Source: Alteromonas pelagimontana
Lineage (GTDB): Bacteria > Pseudomonadota > Gammaproteobacteria > Enterobacterales > Alteromonadaceae
DNA length: 64,000 nt
Reading direction: 5' to 3'
Assembly: GCF_002499975.2 (NCBI RefSeq)
Contig: NZ_CP052766.1
Coordinates: 310,001-374,000 of the forward strand
A program made the position numbers and the translations under genes. Of this stretch, positions 46,718 through 56,846 are shown in pieces; position 1 is the stretch's first letter, and each line of letters starts with the position of its first letter. The notes beneath the pieces are model-generated. The model made no database searches. It saw nothing but the letters and a program-made list of their open reading frames with translations, and had not been told where the DNA came from.

Positions 46718-49573
46718 ATGACAAACATAAGATCACTATTTGACGGAACAAAAGGGTTAGATCGCCGAATTGAAAAAGTAATTACCTACGGCAGTAATGA
46801 AGAAAAGAATCTGAAGGCAGAGATTTCAGAATATGTAGTTACAGACCATCTTTGTGAAAGCATGCACGAATTGCTAGAGCGAATGCAAACAGCAATGAAC
46901 TCAAACGATGAAAACGAAATTGGTGTTTGGGTTTCCGGTTTCTATGGCTCAGGTAAATCATCGCTTTCGAAATACATAGGAATGGCATTAGACGACCGCA
47001 TCACAATTGATGGCACACCATTTCTACAACACTTCTCTGATCGAATTCGCGACGCCAGAACAAAGGCACTACTTAACACAGTGGCAAAAAAATTTCCTGC
47101 TTCTGTCGTTATGGTCGATTTAGCCAGTGAACAGTCGGCTGGTGCATCTATGGAAGATGTCGCTACTGTACTGTACAACAAGGTTCTAAAGTGGGCAGGC
47201 TATTCTCGTAATTTAAAAGTAGCCTCTTTCGAAAGAAGGCTCAAAAAAGACGGACGTTACGAAGAATTCGAAAAGCTCTTCTCAGAAATGTTAGAGGGAG
47301 AAACCTGGCAATCATATCAAGACGATCCGTCTGTTGTAGATTTTATCATTCCCGAGCTTGCTCATCAGATGTACCCTAAATTCTGGCCACATTCTGACAG
47401 CTTCAAGACAGACCATGAAGAAATCGTCTTTACCGTAGAACAACAAGCACAAGAAATAATAGATATAGTGCGTGAAACCAGCAGCAAAGAGTACTGTATT
47501 TTCATCTTTGATGAGATTGGTAACTATGTTGGCCCTCGTGAAAAGCTTATTTTTAAGCTGCAAGGATTTGCGCAAATTACTAAACAGTTGGGTAAAGGCA
47601 AAGTCTGGATTTTCGGTACAGCACAACAAACACTTGCAGAAGATGACAAGAGTGCTGCGCTCAACTCACCAGAGCTTTACAAACTGATAGACAGATTCCC
47701 AATTGATATCCGCTTAAAATCTAGCGACATCAAAGAGATTTGTTATCTCAGGTTGCTCGGTAAATCCTCGGAAGGTGAAAGCAACTTACGCGCACTATTT
47801 GAAAGCAACGGACAATCTTTACGTCATGCTACCAAGCTTGAGGGCAATAAGTTCTACGAAGCTGATGTAGACGAAAAGTCTTTTGTTAATTTGTATCCGT
47901 TTTTACCTGCGCACTTTGAGTTGCTGCTCAACTTACTTGGCGTTCTAGCCAAATCTACTGGTGGTATAGGTCTTCGCTCGGCAATTAAAGTTATTCATGA
48001 TGTTTTAGTAGAAGGCAATGAAGACCAGGCCCCAATAGCCGATCAAAATGTAGGTTGGTTGGCCACATCGGTTACCCTTTACGATGCTCTGGAAAAAGAT
48101 ATTGGTGCAGCTTTTGCCACTAAACACAAAGCGGTTGGTAGATTATATCAGTCAAATTGGTACGACTCGAAAGATCATCAAGGCGTCGCAAAAACGGTGG
48201 CTCTGCTTGAAATACTAAACAATTTGCCGATAACACGACACAACGTTGCAGCACTAATGCATGGAGAAGTAACGGCACAATCTCGAAAAGATGCCATAAA
48301 CCAGGCAATAGAAGATCTTATTAGCGACCCGAAAGTTCCCTTGGCAGAAAAAGACGGAGAGCTAACCTTCTTTAGCGAAAAGTTGAACGATATTGAACAA
48401 GAACGTCATCAGTTACGCTTGCCATCGATAGAACTTCGTAAAATTATGAGTAACGCTATAAAAGAAGTAATGAGCCCACTTCCAAGCGTAAGCCTAAATG
48501 GCTCTAGAGCAGTTCAGACAGGTATAAAGTATACGAATGAGTCTGGGCACACATCATCGCTAAATGGTGATAAAAATCCCATTCAGACAGTTATTGAATT
48601 TGTAGCCGCTACTGAGTTTGATGTTGCAAGAACACGTTTAGTTGATGCATCTCGCTACACCCCTAACGAGATTTATCTGGTTGCCAGAACGTCACAGGAT
48701 ATCGATGAATTAGTTAATGAAGCATATCGCTGTGATGAAATAGCACACAGGTATCGCCAAGAAACAGAAAAAGAAATAAAAGATTACTGCAAAACACAGC
48801 AAGACAGAGCAGCAAACCTTATTGGGCAAATAGAAACCAAGCTTACACGTAGCCTTGTTAATGGAGAATTTATTTTTGCGGGCAATGCTACAGCAGTCGA
48901 AAGTTACGACCAAAAGCTACTAGAAGCGTGTAAGAAACACCTTACTGGTGCCGCAAAAAAAGTATTTGACCGCTATCAAGAAGCACCTGTGCAAGTTAAC
49001 ACTAATATCGCCGAAAAATTTATGCGAGCTGATAACTTGTCTCTTATTACGTCCGAAGTTGATCCACTATCGCTTGTGGTCAAAGACGGAGGAAGCTATT
49101 CAATAAATGAAAGCCACCAGGCAATTATTAGCATAAAAGACTATATCGACAGCCGCGGTGGCATCGACGGTAAAACACTTTCAGACTATTTTTCTCGTCC
49201 TCGCTTCGGTTGGTCGCAAGATACGCTTCGCTATTTAGTTTCTGCTATGTTTGTTGGTGGTTTAGTGAAATTCAAAGTTGCTGGGCAAGAACTAACCAGC
49301 TCAGGTCAAAAAGCAATTGAAGCAATAAAAACCAACAATACCTTTAAAACCGTTGGTGTGAATTTACGCGACGACAGACCATCACAGGAGATGTGTTTGT
49401 TAGCTTCTGAGCGACTTACGGAACTAACGGGCGATACTGTCTTTCCACTAGAGGATGATATTAGTAAAGCGGCTGTTAAATATTTCAACAAAGCACAGCA
49501 TGAGTTTGGTTCATTAGCGTCGGACCTCAAAAACTTAAACATTCCTGGTGAAGATAAAGCGAAAAGTTTTTAG
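46718..49573 (+). pseudogene. brxC: BREX brxC, N-terminal 951 aa (frameshifted)
   Basis: BrxC is a large P-loop ATPase of about 1200 aa. This frame has the N-terminus MTNIRSLFDGTKGLDRRIEK, Walker A WVSGFYGSGKSSLSKYIG (about 71-88) and the Walker B-like YCIFIFDEIGNYVGPREKL (about 257-275). It stops at TAG 49571-49573. The missing C-terminal 230 residues continue in another frame right after the T5 run at 49567-49571; with four T the reading would be KAKSF-SSLQWASAVQLAF. So one extra T truncates the protein. The remaining 951 residues keep the ATPase motifs, so partial function cannot be excluded. Confidence 0.85.
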
Positions 49574-50270
49574 CTCATTGCAGTGGGCATCGGCAGTCCA
49601 ACTAGCCTTTAAGCAAGGGTTGGACAAAACGTTAAAAAGCTTGGATGAATTAATTGCCTCTATAGATTCGCTGCCAACTTCTGGGATCCCAGGCCAATTA
49701 CGTCATAACGCCGCTGAGGAAATATCGACATATCAGGAAAAACTACAAAGGCAGGACTTCTATCAATATAGCGCTGACTTCAACTCATCACTAACAAGCC
49801 TTCAAACGCTAATTTCAAACAGCGTTAAAGAACTACAATTACAACAAGAAAAAAGTATTAAGCAAGCGCAAATAGAAGTAACAAACCATATTGACTGGAA
49901 CGAACTGACAATTGAAGAAAAAGACCAAGAGCTAGGTCAATTTGACTCAATGGCATTAACCGTTAGTTACGATATATCGGGGTTAAACGCGCTGGTTGCT
50001 CAAGAATTCAACATAGGTCAGAAACTAAAAGATGTTAATGTATCAGTTTCTCGCAAAGCTCAAGAAAAGCGAGTGCAGCGCATCGCTGAAGAAAAGGCAA
50101 AATACGAGGCAGAGGGTAAAGCTAACCAAAAGATTGAACGTAATGTGACTATACCCAAACGAGTGACTCAAAAAGCGGAATTAGAGCAGTTAATTCAAAA
50201 ATTGCAGCAGCTTAAGGGTGACCTAGAGCTTAATAGTGAAATTGAAATTAACCTGAATTTTGAGAGTTAG
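49548..50270 (+). pseudogene. brxC: BREX brxC, C-terminal part in shifted frame
   Basis: This frame is open to 50270 and encodes the expected BrxC C-terminus, rich in coiled coil (ASAVQLAFKQGLDKTLKSLD; SRKAQEKRVQRIAEEKAKYE; QLIQKLQQLKGDLELN). A GTG at 49548 inside the previous frame could allow reinitiation, giving a 240-aa product with about nine foreign residues at its start. Combined length (951 + about 232) fits an intact BrxC. It ends 11 nt before pglX. Confidence 0.8.
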
Positions 50271-50281
50271 AGGGATAGAAC

Positions 50282-52345
50282 ATGGCATTTGACCAAACTA
50301 CACGGAACAGGCTGAACCGCTTCGTGGCTGATTCAAGAGCTCTCTTATCAGATGAGTTTACTCGCCAGCTGCAATCAATATATGGGATGAACCCTATTAG
50401 CGGCGAGGTGGCTGATTTAGACGCCTTATCTGGGCTGTCACCACATCAGCAAGAAACTGCTCGATTATTACGTGACACTTTCGAACACTATTTGGCAGCA
50501 AACGATCATGAAAACGGTAAGAGCAAGGAAAAGCAAAACCGCATCGCAGCGCTAGATAGAATTGTTCGTGAGCAAGCATTTACAGTACTAAACCGCTTAG
50601 CTGCCCTCAGAATGAGCGAGGCTCGAGGTTTTTTAACCGAGTCACTGAGCAAAGGCTACGACTCAAAAGGTTTTCAACTGTTTCATCGCTTAGCGGGCAA
50701 CAGCCTAGGTGAAACAGGCGAGTCTTATGTTCATTACTTATTCAGTATATTTGACGAATTCGCGCTAGACCTTTCTGTTCTTTTTGATCGTTTCTCAGCT
50801 CAAGGTCGCTTGTTCCCCTCTTCACCTGTGTTGCTAGAGCTACTGGGCCTCATCAACCAAGAAGAAATCGCATCATTATGGGCTGAAGATGAAACCATTG
50901 GCTGGATATATCAATACTTTAACTCGCAGGAAGAACGTAAAAAGATGCGTGATGCTTCACAAGCACCACGTAATAGCCGTGAACTCGCTGTTCGTAACCA
51001 GTTTTTTACGCCGCGCTATGTTGTTGAGTTCTTGACCGACAATACGCTTGGTCGTATTTGGTATGAAATGACTAAAGGCCAGACTAAATTAGTCAAAGCA
51101 TGTGAGTATTTAGTTAGACGCCCCTATGAAATCTTCTTAAAACAAGGTGAAGAAGCTCCTGAACAGGAATCAACCGAAGGTTTAAGCCAAGAAGAACTAT
51201 TAAAACAAACGGTTTATATTGAACATCGAGATTTAAAAGACCCTCGTGATATCAGAATGCTTGACCCTGCCTGCGGTTCAATGCACTTTGGCTTATATTG
51301 TTTTGACTTATTCGAACTAATATATAGTGAAGCTTGGGACATTGAATTAAAACAAGGAGCAGAGGCATTTGAGCGTGAATCCAACCATGCGCCACTAACT
51401 CAAACTTATTCAGATAAAGCGGAGTTCTTGAAGCATGTTCCTAGGTTGATTATTGAAAACAACATACATGGCGTCGATATCGACCCGCGCGCAGCACAAG
51501 TCGCGGGTATGTCACTATGGCAACGTGCCCACAACAGTTGGCAAAAAGCAAGCGTAAAACCTCAACTCCGCCCTCAAATCACTAAATCAAATATTGTTTG
51601 TGCTGAGCCAATGCCCGGTGAAAAAGAGTTACTACAAGAGTTCACTTCACAGTTGAAACCGACGGTACTTGGACAATTGGTTGAAGTGATTTTTGAAAAA
51701 ATGCAGTTAGCAGGTGATGCTGGGACTCTACTTAAAATAGAAAAAGAAATTGAAGACGCCATTGCTAGCGCGAAAGCTGTTTGGCAACGACAAAACCAAG
51801 CATTAAGCCAATTCCCAGATCTTGTTGTAATGGCTAAACAACGTGGTGAAGATGACTTCGATGTATCTGATATTGATGAAGAAGGTTTTTGGTTACAAGT
51901 AGAGCAAAAAATCCTCGATGCACTGGCTTCATATGCTAACTATAGCTCTTCAGGTATGAGTGAGCAGAGGCGTCTCTTTGCCTCGGATGCTGCTAAAGGT
52001 TTTGCATTTATAGACTTATGCAAAAAGTGGTTTGACGTTGTGCTGATGAACCCTCCTTTTGGTGAGTTTTCGATTACCTGGAAAGACGAGGCTAAACGAA
52101 ATTATCCTTTAAGCTACAATGACATCTTGGCCGCATTTGTAGAAAGAGGCTTAGATTTAACCAATACAAAAGCCAAATTAGGAGCCATTACCTCAAGAAC
52201 TTGCTTTTTTCTTGCTAGCTTTAAAGGATGGCGAGAAGAAGTTGTCCTGAAACAAGCAAAGACAGAAAACTTCGTGGACTTGGGTTTAGGAGTAATGGAT
52301 GATGCAATGGTAGAAGCCGCTGCATATATAATGGAGAAGAAATAG
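50282..52345 (+). pseudogene. pglX: BREX pglX, N-terminal 687 aa (frameshifted methyltransferase)
   Basis: PglX is the adenine-N6 DNA methyltransferase that marks self DNA in BREX. This part contains RNQFFTPRYVVEFLTDNTLG (about 240-259), S-adenosylmethionine motif I MLDPACGSMHFGLYCFDLFE (from about 326) and catalytic motif IV VLMNPPFGEFSI (NPPF from about 589). It stops at TAG 52343-52345 after AAAYIMEKK. A fourth A in the AAA at 52340-52342 would carry the frame on as IVATFFRLIF in the next ORF. Both catalytic motifs are in this half, but the target-recognition part is in the other. Confidence 0.85.
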
Positions 52346-54291
52346 TGGCTACATTTTTCCGACTGATATTTGAAAGCGACAAACAGCAACACTTAAAAGA
52401 TAATATAAAAAGCGTTCGAAACGGTAAAAATAATCCGTCTACATTTCTGGTTAACCCAACGATGTTTGAAGTTGTGCCGAGTGCTCCTTTTTCATATTGG
52501 GTAAGTGATCACATACGAAATAAGTTTACGCATTATAAAAAACTTACTCATGAAAACTCTATGTTAACCGCCACTAAAGGGCTAGCTACTACAGACGATT
52601 TTCGGTTTATCAGAACGAAGTGGGAAACTCTTTCAGAAGAATGGCTCCCATTAGCAAAAGGAGGAGACTTTTCGCCTTATTATGCAGACCTAAAGCTAAA
52701 GATTAATTGGTTTAATGATGGGAAGGAATTAAAAGCATTTCTTGATCACAAAATCGGTAAACCAAATCAATGGAGCAGATGGATAAATGCAATAGATTTT
52801 TATAAAAAACCTGGATTAACTTGGCCAAACGCAACAACCAGTGATTTATCTGCACGAGTATTGCCCAGCAACTGCATCATAAGCCACATGGCACCAACAC
52901 TCTTTATCGAAAATGACTCATGGGAGGATTTGTCACCATTCCTAGCAATAATGAATTCAAGAGTTTTCAAATTTCTTATTTCGATGTCACTCGGATTAGC
53001 TGATACTCGCAAACATTATGAAGTTGGCATAATTCAAAAAATACCTATTCCAGCTCTCAGTAATGACGCCAAAACTAAATTATCTCACCTTGCAACACAA
53101 GCTTACAACAATGTAAGGCTTTTAGATCTGACAGATGAGACTTCAGGACAATTTATACTTCCCGATTCATTATTGAAACAGAATAGTGACTACTGTAAAG
53201 AGAAAATATTAGAAGAATTAAACCATATACAGCAGGAGATTGATGATTATTGCTTTGAATTGTTTGAGGTAACCGAATCAGACAGAAAGGTCATTAAAGC
53301 TCAAAAAGCAACAGCGATGAAGCATGGAAAAACAAACGACGAACAAAAGCAAAGAGACGTATTGAGTTGGCTTGTGGGTGTTTCATTTGGTCGGTTTGTT
53401 GAGTCAAGAGCGTTCAGTAGTAAGGATGTTGATCCATTTAGTACTATCGCCCCTACAGAGATTTCAAGCAAAAATCTAGTTTCTTTTATATCTGAGAATA
53501 AACTTTCCGAATTAATTTCTCAGAAGGTTGAAGAGAGAAACCTAGATATTAGACTTGATATAGCCAAATTCTTGAGGAATGATTTTTTTGCCCTTCACCT
53601 TAAAAAGTACACGGACAGCAGAAGACAAGCCCCTTTGTATTGGCAGTTGAGCTCTTATGATAATAACTTTTCATTTTGGCTATACTTTCACGGCCTTGAT
53701 AATCAATCACTAGTAAGCTGTGTAAACGACAAAATAGAACCTCTACAGGAACAATTGAACTTAGAGCTCTCGAGCCTGAAATCAAATAGGAGTCGGTCTG
53801 TTAAAGATGAGAAGACATTAGATACTTTAATTAACTTAAGCAGCGAGTTAGAAGACTTCAAGCAACAGCTTTTAACCATCAATAAGTTTTGGGCCCCTAA
53901 TAATGCCGATGGAATACAATTAAACGCATCACCCTTTTGGCGGCTTTTTAAGAACAGACCATGGCAAAAGAAGCTTAAACAAACTTGGGAGAAGCTTCAA
54001 GAAGGCGAATATGACTGGGCGCACTTAGCCTTTTCTATTTGGCCTGAAAGAGTGCTTAATAAATGCCATGCAGATAGAAGTTTAGCAATAGCTCACGATG
54101 TTGAAGACGATTTGTGGCATGAAGTAGAGGTGATTAAAGGTAAGAAAAAAGAGCTTGTTTGGGAATGGCAACCAAAACCACTTTCGGAGACAGAACTACG
54201 CACTTACATCAAAGAAAAAATAGCCACGGATGACAGATTGAAACTGTATCGTTCGAATCAATCTAACAATGCAAAAGGAGGTGCATGGTGA
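52345..54291 (+). pseudogene. pglX: BREX pglX, C-terminal 648 aa in shifted frame
   Basis: This frame begins at GTG 52345, overlapping the stop of the first part (TAGTG), so reinitiation could yield it as a separate polypeptide. It contains the target-recognition-like region (NQWSRWINAIDFYKKPG; ILPSN-like CIISHMAPTLF; SMSLGLADTRKHYEVGIIQK, then IPIPAL) and the C-terminal PglX region (WAHLAFSIWPERVLNKC; KELVWEWQPKPLSE). The two halves total about 1335 aa, in the range of PglX. A mutation, an ON/OFF variant or a split-gene form all remain possible. Confidence 0.82.
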
Positions 54292-56837
54292 GTATAGGAC
54301 AGTATATAAAAACGGATATTCTTCAAAGTCGCCTATCCAATAACAGTGTGCTGATTATTTACGATGGCGAGGGGCGCTATCACCAGCTGGCCAAAGAAAT
54401 GGCAAATGAAAACTGTAATGTCATTGACGTTACTGAAGGCAGCTTGGCTACACGCTTACATGCAATAAATATCCTGTCAAACTTAAAGTCTAGTAAACAG
54501 TTGTTGGTATACGTGCCGAAGACAGCCCCCATCGAAGATGAAGACAAACAAAAAGACCCTTTTGCGCTGTATGCAGCAGCAGGAAGTGTTTTTCCCGATC
54601 CTGAGCGCTCTGGTGATAAGTATGTCGACATATGTTTAAAAGCTAAGCCGGACCAATCTACTGCGATACGCGAGCTGTTTGAGAAGAACAACAATCCTAG
54701 TTTTGAAGTAATCAATGCAATTGGCGGGGGTGTTAATTGGCCTACCCTACAAGCAGCATTGAATACCGAAGGAGCGGCTAACTTATTATTTAAATTTATG
54801 ACTGCAAATAAAGCCGTCCAAAATAAGTTAGCGGCAGAAACCAGTTGGTATAACGAAGTGCAAAGCCTCTTTAGTTCAACTTTAGGTTTAAGCTTACGCA
54901 CTAAGCAATCAAATTGGACTGCCATCGCAGATGAACTATGGCGATTTGTTTTATTCAGTGAGTTTGCATTCGACTTGAATGAGCCCATTCCCAGTAGCTT
55001 ATCTGACGTTCCCGTCGCTAAAACTTCAGCTCAACCTATTGTTGAAGAACTTGGAGATAGCTTAAGAAAGCACACCGACTACCAGAGCCTTTACATTGAG
55101 CGCGCCACGGAGATTGAGCAAGAACTAAACCTTAATAGCGTGTGTGCCAACATTACGAAACTAGGTCACCGCGATACTTTCCCATTTGAAGAGAAGTGTT
55201 ACCTCAAACAAGCTATCACTGCCCTTCTTAATGACGAAGGGCATATAACCCGACAGATAGTTGCGGAACACTCAAACTCTGTTTGGTCCTCTAACAGTGA
55301 CAGTCAGTTAAATTGGGAGCTGGTTAAATCGTCACAACGCCTTTTGGAAACATGTGAAGACTTAGCCAGAGAACTGCCAAATTTTATTAAGAAGCAAAGC
55401 GATTTGGTTGAGTTTTATCAATCTTCACTACGCAGAGCCGACCAGTTTCATCGTGAATTTGAGCAAGCAGTAAATGACTGCCCAGAGTCTGATAATTTAA
55501 TGCCAGGTGTTGTCGACTTGGTTCGTAAAAATTATCGGAAGTTAGTTGAATCTGTCCAACTACCTTTTACGCATTTCGTCAATGAATCAGGGTGGCCACC
55601 AGCTGAAGTATTAGCTAACACTCAACTATTTGATAGCAAAGTTGCACCTCTTTTAAAAAGTGGAACTAATCGCATTGCTTACCTTATGATTGACGCATTG
55701 CGTTATGAGCTTGGGTACGAGCTTAATAAACAAATCAAAGAGGATGTTGACTCTCAGCTGTCCGTCGCCTTTTCAACATTGCCATCCATTACGCCTGTTG
55801 GCATGGCCAGCTTGCTACCCGGCGCCCACACAAACCTTTCGGTAAGCTTGGATGATGGTAAAACTAAAGCACTTTATAACGGAAAGCCTGTTGGTTCGGT
55901 AGAACAGCGTATGGGTGTTTTCAGAACGTTGTATGGCGATCGATTCAGTGAAATGCCCTTAAAAGATTTTATAAAGCTGCCCAAGACAAAACCTGTTGCC
56001 AGTACTACAGACTTATTAGTTCTACGAAGTACTGAAATAGATAGCTTTTTTGAGAACCATCCCGAAGATGCGCCTGCAATGATGCAAAGGGAGTTAAAGC
56101 AGATTCGCCAAGCGGTAAATAAACTTCAAGAGCAAGGCTTTCAGAAGGTATTTGTAGTGACTGATCACGGCTTCCACATGAACAATGCTCAAGAAGCTGG
56201 CGATAAAGTGTTATCACCAGATAGTAACTGGAAGATAGAGCATCAAAGAATATTGCTTGGCTCAGGAAATATTGACGACCACCACTACTGCCTTTCAAGT
56301 GATAAGTTAGGTATAAACTCTGACATAAAAATGTTTGCAGGCCCTCGCTCTCTAGCACCTTACCGCAAAGGTATGCTGTATTATCATGGCGGTCTTTCAC
56401 TGCAAGAATGCCTGGTACCTGTTATCGAAATAACGTTAAAACCAAATGCCGTGAGAGCGGGCCAAACAGCATCTGTTATCTTAGATTACAAAAAAGGCGC
56501 AACGCGTATTACCACTCGATTTGCAGTAATCGAACTGAAATTAGAGTCGTTAAGTGCAGACTTGTTTGGTGATTCTGACGATTTAGAGGCAACAGAAGTG
56601 TTAATCGAAGCACATACGGGAACAGGTAAAAACCTCAAAGTAGTTGGTGAAGCTCGCCCCGGAGAGCACGTTAACGCAGCCACAGGTACGGTAACGCTTG
56701 AGCCAAACAAGACTATTAAAGTTACACTGAAAATGGACCCAGAGTTTGAAGGCAAATTTAAGGTAAAAGCTATCGACCCAGTAACTAGCACAACACTAGG
56801 CGATGCACTTGAATTAGAAACAGACTACGCCGTTTAA
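54288..56837 (+). CDS. pglZ: BREX alkaline-phosphatase-superfamily protein PglZ
   Basis: The start is placed at GTG 54288, 6 nt after GGAGG; ATG 54285 is the alternative (850 aa). It overlaps the pglX stop. The PglZ domain shows metal-site segments RIAYLMIDALRYELGYELNK (Asp at about 468) and VFVVTDHGFHMNNAQEAGDK (about 622-640), with MLYYHGGLSLQECLVPVIEI later. The C-terminal 140 residues are a beta-rich domain. PglZ is the core component shared by BREX types, with nuclease or phosphodiesterase-like chemistry. It is intact here. Confidence 0.9.
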   Translation: MSIGQYIKTDILQSRLSNNSVLIIYDGEGRYHQLAKEMANENCNVIDVTEGSLATRLHAINILSNLKSSKQLLVYVPKTAPIEDEDKQKDPFALYAAAGSVFPDPERSGDKYVDICLKAKPDQSTAIRELFEKNNNPSFEVINAIGGGVNWPTLQAALNTEGAANLLFKFMTANKAVQNKLAAETSWYNEVQSLFSSTLGLSLRTKQSNWTAIADELWRFVLFSEFAFDLNEPIPSSLSDVPVAKTSAQPIVEELGDSLRKHTDYQSLYIERATEIEQELNLNSVCANITKLGHRDTFPFEEKCYLKQAITALLNDEGHITRQIVAEHSNSVWSSNSDSQLNWELVKSSQRLLETCEDLARELPNFIKKQSDLVEFYQSSLRRADQFHREFEQAVNDCPESDNLMPGVVDLVRKNYRKLVESVQLPFTHFVNESGWPPAEVLANTQLFDSKVAPLLKSGTNRIAYLMIDALRYELGYELNKQIKEDVDSQLSVAFSTLPSITPVGMASLLPGAHTNLSVSLDDGKTKALYNGKPVGSVEQRMGVFRTLYGDRFSEMPLKDFIKLPKTKPVASTTDLLVLRSTEIDSFFENHPEDAPAMMQRELKQIRQAVNKLQEQGFQKVFVVTDHGFHMNNAQEAGDKVLSPDSNWKIEHQRILLGSGNIDDHHYCLSSDKLGINSDIKMFAGPRSLAPYRKGMLYYHGGLSLQECLVPVIEITLKPNAVRAGQTASVILDYKKGATRITTRFAVIELKLESLSADLFGDSDDLEATEVLIEAHTGTGKNLKVVGEARPGEHVNAATGTVTLEPNKTIKVTLKMDPEFEGKFKVKAIDPVTSTTLGDALELETDYAV

Positions 56838-56846
56838 GGAAGCGAT

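Noticed and set aside
49548..50270. A novel extra BREX gene between brxC and pglX
   Set aside because: Length and frame analysis show it is the C-terminal part of BrxC displaced by one extra T.
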